From assembly GCA_963682175.1 (NCBI GenBank), contig OY821786.1:34961501-35025500 (forward strand): a stretch of DNA of 64,000 nucleotides. The letters are read 5' to 3'. The notes beneath the pieces were generated by a model, which had not been told where the DNA came from, did no database searches, and worked only from the letters and a program-made list of their open reading frames with translations. The first letter of the stretch is position 1. Every line of letters starts with the position of its first letter. The DNA is from Triglochin maritima. Its lineage: Eukaryota > Streptophyta > Magnoliopsida > Alismatales > Juncaginaceae. Below, one piece after another: positions 59,580 through 64,000 of the stretch. Made by a program: the position numbers and the translations under genes.

Positions 59580-60040
59580 AAGGTTATCTCATTACCTCCT
59601 TAATTCATTCATTATTCTCTTGAGCAAAATTCTCTCTCCATAATTCTCCACGAAAATCCCTTAATTCTTAAGTTTAGTTTTAGTTCTTAAGAGACCATCT
59701 TCTCAAGGGAATTAAAGAGGGGTTAGTAATTAGATTCTAAACCCTATCGGAGATCGAGAGACTAGCTTCCCTCTCTCCGGTCTTGTTTAGAGTTTGGTGA
59801 ATACTCGGAGGCATCCGGCGCGGCGAGAAGCATCCCCAACGTCTCCGAATCTTCAAGAAGTTTTTGAGAACTTCTAGGTATGAATTTCGGAGCTCTTGTT
59901 TGTTTTAATAGAGTTTTGAAACTAGATATTAAAACAAACTGATGCATGCATGAAATAAATCAAAGAAAATTGTAATTGATCCTTATTATACATAAAAAAT
60001 TCGAAAATATATATGTATAATTAAACATGAAATCCTACAG

Positions 60041-60052
60041 TGGTATCAGAGC
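60041..60052 (+). promoter_or_regulatory. Primer binding site of the family B Copia
   Basis: TGGTATCAGAGC, the standard plant Copia site complementary to initiator tRNA-Met, one base after the LTR end. Confidence 0.9.
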
Positions 60053-60631
60053 ATAGGGTTCAATTTTCTCATGATTTATGGCTGTAAACAAATTTAGTTT
60101 ATCATCTAGGATTTAAACAATCCGTTTTACCGGTTTTTTCGGTCTTTAAATATTTGTTGAAATAATTCTTTATAATAATTCGTTTTAAATGTTTTGAATG
60201 TTTAAAACATGTCATGTAATTATTAGAATTATGATTTAGACATAAGTCTAACTTGCAATAATTTCGTTTTAAGTATAAACGATTATTTTGTAAGAGAATC
60301 AACAAAACCGAAAAACTGCGATTCATCTTTCCATTGGAAATTGGATGGACAGCGGTTCATAATTAATTTGTGAACTATGAATGCAAACGGTTCCCGAACA
60401 CACATTCTAAAACGAATAAAAATCAAAGAACTAGAGTTTTGATCTTCCTTCCACTCCTAACTCCAAAACCCAAACCTAAATGCACCCTTAGCCAACGAAG
60501 GCCCAAGATACATTACCACTTTCCCTCCCCATTACGCTTAGGTAAACGTATCCATAAGGTCGAAAACATGAAGTAACAAGGGAGCAAAATCGAACACTTG
60601 GGTAATTCACAATAATATAAGTACCATTGTA

Positions 60632-62496
60632 TCAAATATTATATGTTCAATCACTAGGAGTGGTATCAACCTAAAAATATTTGCTTGTTGCAGCAATATA
60701 AACTTCCATTCTTGTTGAAAAAAACAACGGAGCAAAATCTATATTAGTTTTTCTAAAGATCCAATTATTTCACTGAACTCTAGTTTCAGAACTTTCAAAA
60801 TTATTTGCAAACCAATCACCCAAAATTCATCTCAGAAGCCCAATTCTCTCGCATATCAAAGTTTTGCAGCGAACCAATCATTTCACACTTCAAAACCACA
60901 ACCTCATGGGCCTTGTCTCAACCTACGACCACCCCAACCCAAATCCACCCACGGGAGGCATGAAGGCTCAAGACCCATTGAAACCGTCCCTCCTCGTTAC
61001 GTTTAGGTGAACCTATCCGTAATGAACCAATTGAAGACACAAAGTAACAATATATTAGTATCTCTAATCATTTAGTTATTCCATTGAATATTTCAGAACT
61101 TTCAATTTTTTCGGGTATCTGTTCTACCATATGGGGTAGGGCTGTAAACGAGCCGAATTCGAGCAAGCGACTCGTTAAGATTTTTCTTCGGCCTCGATGC
61201 TCGCTCGTTAGACAAGTCGAGCAAAAATAACCACTCATGCTCGGCTCGTGTGATGCTCGCAAGCCACTCGGCTCGCTCTATTGCTCGTTGGGAAATGTCA
61301 AGTGGTGCCCAATAGAGACCACCAACCCAGGAATATGCCTTCTTGATCACCCAAAAACCTCAACCAAGTGAGCATGTAACAAATGCTTGGGTGCTTCCCT
61401 ATTTATATGTCTTTGGTGTTGCCTCTTTTCCAAAACCGGTGATGTGTGACTAAAAATACGGAATGCTTTGATCACAAACATTATGTATGTGTTGGATGAA
61501 TAAAGGAAATCGGATCAGACTTTTTTAGTTTGGGCTTTCAACCCGAGTGAAAAGGAAACAAACCCACAACAGACCTTGAGATTTGTTTTTGGGCCTGTGT
61601 AGTGTGAACTTTTTTTTAATCCTATTGAGTTAATTTGTATTTCTGGTGGGTTATAGAGAAAATATTGATGAGTAGTATTTCTTGTTCATGTGTTTATATT
61701 TGTAATTATCATTTAAACATCATGATTAATAAGTTGAATTAACAATGATTTGGTGTTGTTCCAAACACTTCTATTTGAAATGAGACCAACTTAACCACTA
61801 AGCCATTAATTGTTTGTGGAAACCTGCACAAAACTAAAATATGTAAATGTATTTATGTATAATCGAGCAACCGAGCGAGCATCGAGCGAGTAGGGTCTGC
61901 TCATGCTTGACTCGTTTAGTTTGTCGAGCGGATTTCTTTGCTTGTGCTCGGCTCGTTACTAACCGATCCGAGCTACGATTCGAGCAAAATCGAGCGAACA
62001 TCGAGCGATCTACCGATCCCGAGCAGAACTCGACAGCCCTAGTATGGGGGGAGACTTTGCTACGATCGGTCCTCTTCGTTTCCCCTATTCGAAGTAAGGA
62101 AGAGCTAATCACCAATATGAGGTGTCCGTGACAAACTAATCACTTAGAAGTCATCTCAGAAATCCAATTCCCTTGCATATTAAAGTTTTACAGCAAACCG
62201 AAACCGATCACACCACACTTCAAAACCCCAAACCCCAACCTCATGGGCCTTGTCTCGGCCCACTAAGGCCCAAGACCCGAATCCACCTACGGCCCACGAA
62301 GGCCCAAGACGGACTCCCACCGTCCATCCCCAAACCAACGGTCAAGATCCCACCGTCCACCGCACAAACAAACCCCACTCCTCTCCCCGTTCCAAACCGA
62401 GAGGGTTCGCTTCGTTCCGACCTTTTCCCCCAAAAATGGCCGCCGAACCTTCCCCCACCGGCGCCGGAGGCCCCTTCCGTCGCCGCCCCTTCCGCC
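60632..62496 (+). repeat. Downstream copy of the 1865-bp duplication, in front of the NUP1-like gene
   Basis: Partner of 54481-56345. This copy is contiguous with the intact exon 1, so it is the functional promoter. An older, shorter internal duplication is visible (the AACCTCATGGGCCTTGTCTC block near 60900 and again near 62239). Confidence 0.92.
61137..62041. mobile_element. Non-autonomous hAT element, 905 bp (copy 2)
   Basis: Same element and target flanks as 54986-55890, about 400 bp upstream of the NUP1-like ATG. Confidence 0.8.
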
Positions 62497-63729
62497 GCGC
62501 CGCCACGCCCTACGACCGCCCCTCCGTCGCCGCCAGGCAGCCGGGAGGGTGGATTTCCAGGGTCGTCGATCCGGCCTCGAGGATGATCGCTGCCGGAGCG
62601 TCCAGGTTCCTCGCCCCGATTTTCAGGAAGCGACTCGCCGCGCCGCCGGTTGAGACGCCGCAAGCGCAAGGTTCGGTTTTTAGGGTTTGGTTTGATTTCT
62701 TGCATTCTTCTGAGCGTAGAGACGCCGTGAGGTTTGAGTTTTAGGGTTTTGGAGGTGGGAGGTTGGGTTTTTGGGGTTTGGAGGTGGGTTAACGAGTAAA
62801 TGTTGGATTTTTATGTAAAATGGATTGGTTTTGGACCGACTTGGTTTGGTTATGTTCCGGATTTAGGGATTTGGAAAGATTAGATTTTTATGTGGCATTT
62901 GGTTCGATTTCTTGCATTCTTCTGAGCGGTGTCGCCGTGAGGTTGGAGTTTTAGGGTTTTTGGGCTAGAGGGTCTTTGTGTGGAATTTGTGGGTTTTTGA
63001 CCGTTTCGGTTTGGTTGTGTTGCATTCTCATGTGAGATGGAGAGGCCCTGGGATTGTGAAGATGGAGATGCAAGGTTCCACTTTTAGGGTTCTGGAGATG
63101 GATTAGGGGCTAAAGATTTAGTTTTATGTGTAATTTGTGGGTTTTGGTATTGTTTCTTACGCTTTCGTGCGTGTCGGAGACACTTTGGGCCTGAAGGAGC
63201 TTCAAGGTTCCACTTTTGGGGTTTGAAGATTGATTAGGGGCAAATGAAAAAAAAGTAAGTTTGAGTGTAGGGGCTGAAGATTGGATTTTATTTGGCTTTT
63301 TGTTTATTACTTATGACTGCAGAGCTATTTTACCATTCCATTCTCGTGTTTAATCGTGCTCATTCATCTTTATGCATTTTTTAAATAATATTTTACAATT
63401 TTGTTTCTACAATTCTGTTGTTTTTGCACTCTTTGCTAAATGCTTACATGTGTCCTTTTGCATCTACTGTCAGAGAATCTTAAAGACTAATTTCTCCACA
63501 CACAGACTAACAGTCTTAGCAGTTCACACTTTCCAAGAATTACAGTGCAGTTGTCACATGTTCCAAAGTCATTTCTGAATTACCAAGTTATTTTTGCTCA
63601 TCAAATTGTAATAATCTGGCTCTATATAAATTGGCAGGTAACGAGCACATCGAGAGTGCAGCGACTAACATCGAGTGTGCAACGACTGATGTCCAGTTCA
63701 AGGAACCTGCACCTGATATTGTTCCCATG
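62436..63729 (+). CDS. NUP1: Nuclear pore protein NUP1/NUP136-like, 5' part
   Basis: Exon 1 (62436-62670) and exon 2 (63638-63729) join in phase; more exons lie past the window end. Exon 1 encodes MAAEPSPTG, an Arg-rich patch FRRRPFRR, TPYDRPSVA, then GWISRVVDPASRMIAAG and FLAPIFRKRL. This resembles the N-terminus of plant NUP1/NUP136 (TPYDRPP, GWLSKLVDP). In relatives that segment is an amphipathic region linked to the nuclear membrane and basket, and FG repeats follow. The ATG has a good context (AAAAATGGC). The upstream 1865 bp, including a hAT insertion, are duplicated at 54481-56345. Intron 1 is built of repeats of the splice junction. Only the first 109 codons are visible, so the identity rests on these motifs. 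Confidence 0.65.
62671..63250 (+). repeat. Splice-junction repeats in NUP1-like intron 1
   Basis: The exon end plus intron start (GAGACGCCG, AG|GTT, TTTTAGGGTTTGG) recurs at about 62713, 62928, 63060 and 63185, each time with an AGGTT donor-like core and TTTTAGGGTT or TTTTGGGGTT following. A second block, TTTCTTGCATTCTTCTGAGC, occurs at 62695 and 62907. Confidence 0.75.
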
Positions 63730-64000
63730 GTGAGCAGCTCAGATTTGGGTGTTCTTTGTAGGACTCTTGCCTTCATTCTTCTTGTAGTTGGCGTCCAATT
63801 TTAGATTTCCTATTCATAAAGTGTGTTCCATTGATGGTGTTGCTGTAAGTTTGTTGGTAGGTATACGCATTTTCGTTTTTGTGCCGTTTGTTGGCCTCTC
63901 CTATTATTTTAGGGAATCACTATTTGTCGTCCCAAAACTACTTAAATCGTCCCAACAATTACCATTTTGCCCTTTACAATCCATTTAATACATATTTCGT
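63730..64000 (+). other. Intron 2 of the NUP1-like gene (partial)
   Basis: Non-coding sequence after the donor ATG|GTGAGC at 63729/63730. No further exon was identified before the window ends. Confidence 0.5.

Larger units (their letters stand above)
58004..60039 (+). repeat. Complete family B LTR, 2036 bp
   Basis: TGTTCTAAAAG to ATCCTACA, bounded by a PPT on the left and a PBS on the right. It contains a palindrome array 59155-59400 and a TATA box at 59571. Confidence 0.85.
56757..60405 (+). mobile_element. Permuted family B Copia remnant: LTR start - pol - PPT - LTR - PBS - leader
   Basis: Order along the DNA: the first 110 bp of a family B LTR (56757-56866), an abrupt join into RT/RNase H, a polypurine tract, a full LTR (58004-60039), then a tRNA-Met primer binding site (60041-60052) and about 350 bp of 5' leader. 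The complete LTR thus has 3'-internal sequence on its left and 5'-internal sequence on its right, the reverse of an ordinary insertion. Confidence 0.82.

Overview
This is nuclear DNA from a flowering plant, most likely a eudicot. The gene models have short exons joined by GT-AG introns, the intergenic DNA is AT-rich, and the transposon content is plant-typical: Copia and Gypsy LTR elements, hAT and MULE families, and a MULE-type FAR1 domain. The protein-coding genes all resemble angiosperm families. The species cannot be fixed from the sequence alone. Gene models below were assembled by hand from reading frames, GT-AG sites and intron phase.

Host genes in order: the 3' end of a fasciclin-like arabinogalactan protein gene (+, 187-1572); a decayed GDSL esterase/lipase (+, 8669-9983); a WVD2-like TPX2-domain microtubule protein, 9 coding exons (-, 10646-14042); a group I calcium-dependent protein kinase, 7 exons (-, 19664-23677); an HscB/HSC20 iron-sulfur co-chaperone whose last exon(s) cannot be found (-, 36243-39409); a START-domain lipid-binding protein, 9 exons (-, 46925-49266); a strictosidine-synthase-like membrane-anchored protein, 4 exons (-, 50298-52779); and the start of a NUP1/NUP136-like nucleoporin gene (+, 62436 to beyond the window). 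They look like unrelated housekeeping and signalling genes, not a pathway cluster.

Between the genes lies a dense transposon record. A 958-bp foldback MULE with an exact 9-bp target duplication sits at 4134-5091, and a solo Gypsy LTR at 5695-7856. A 248-bp hAT MITE is at 15453-15700, and a MULE carrying a FAR1-like fragment and a 22-bp minisatellite at 16370-18245. A hAT transposase pseudogene (25935-29545) is split by two solo Copia LTRs with exact 5-bp target duplications. Next comes a nest of Copia LTRs (29550-35849) that includes two nearly identical 1.5-kb LTR arms in inverted orientation. A decayed Copia element with both LTRs is at 40394-45318, and another solo LTR at 45734-46298. A Copia remnant in permuted order (pol - PPT - LTR - PBS - leader) lies at 56757-60405, between two 1865-bp copies of the NUP1-like promoter and first codons.

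Three patterns cut across these annotations. (1) First introns of at least two, and probably four, unrelated host genes are built from tandem repeats; in the two clearest cases each repeat carries a copy of that gene's own exon-1/intron-1 splice junction. (2) LTRs of several different retrotransposon families carry dense arrays of the palindrome CGGTCGACCG, in two Copia families just upstream of the TATA box. (3) Several rearranged retroelement structures (inverted LTRs, an LTR between PPT and PBS, a flanking segmental duplication) look recent, because their copies differ by well under 1 percent. No RNA genes, CRISPR arrays or prokaryotic features were seen.
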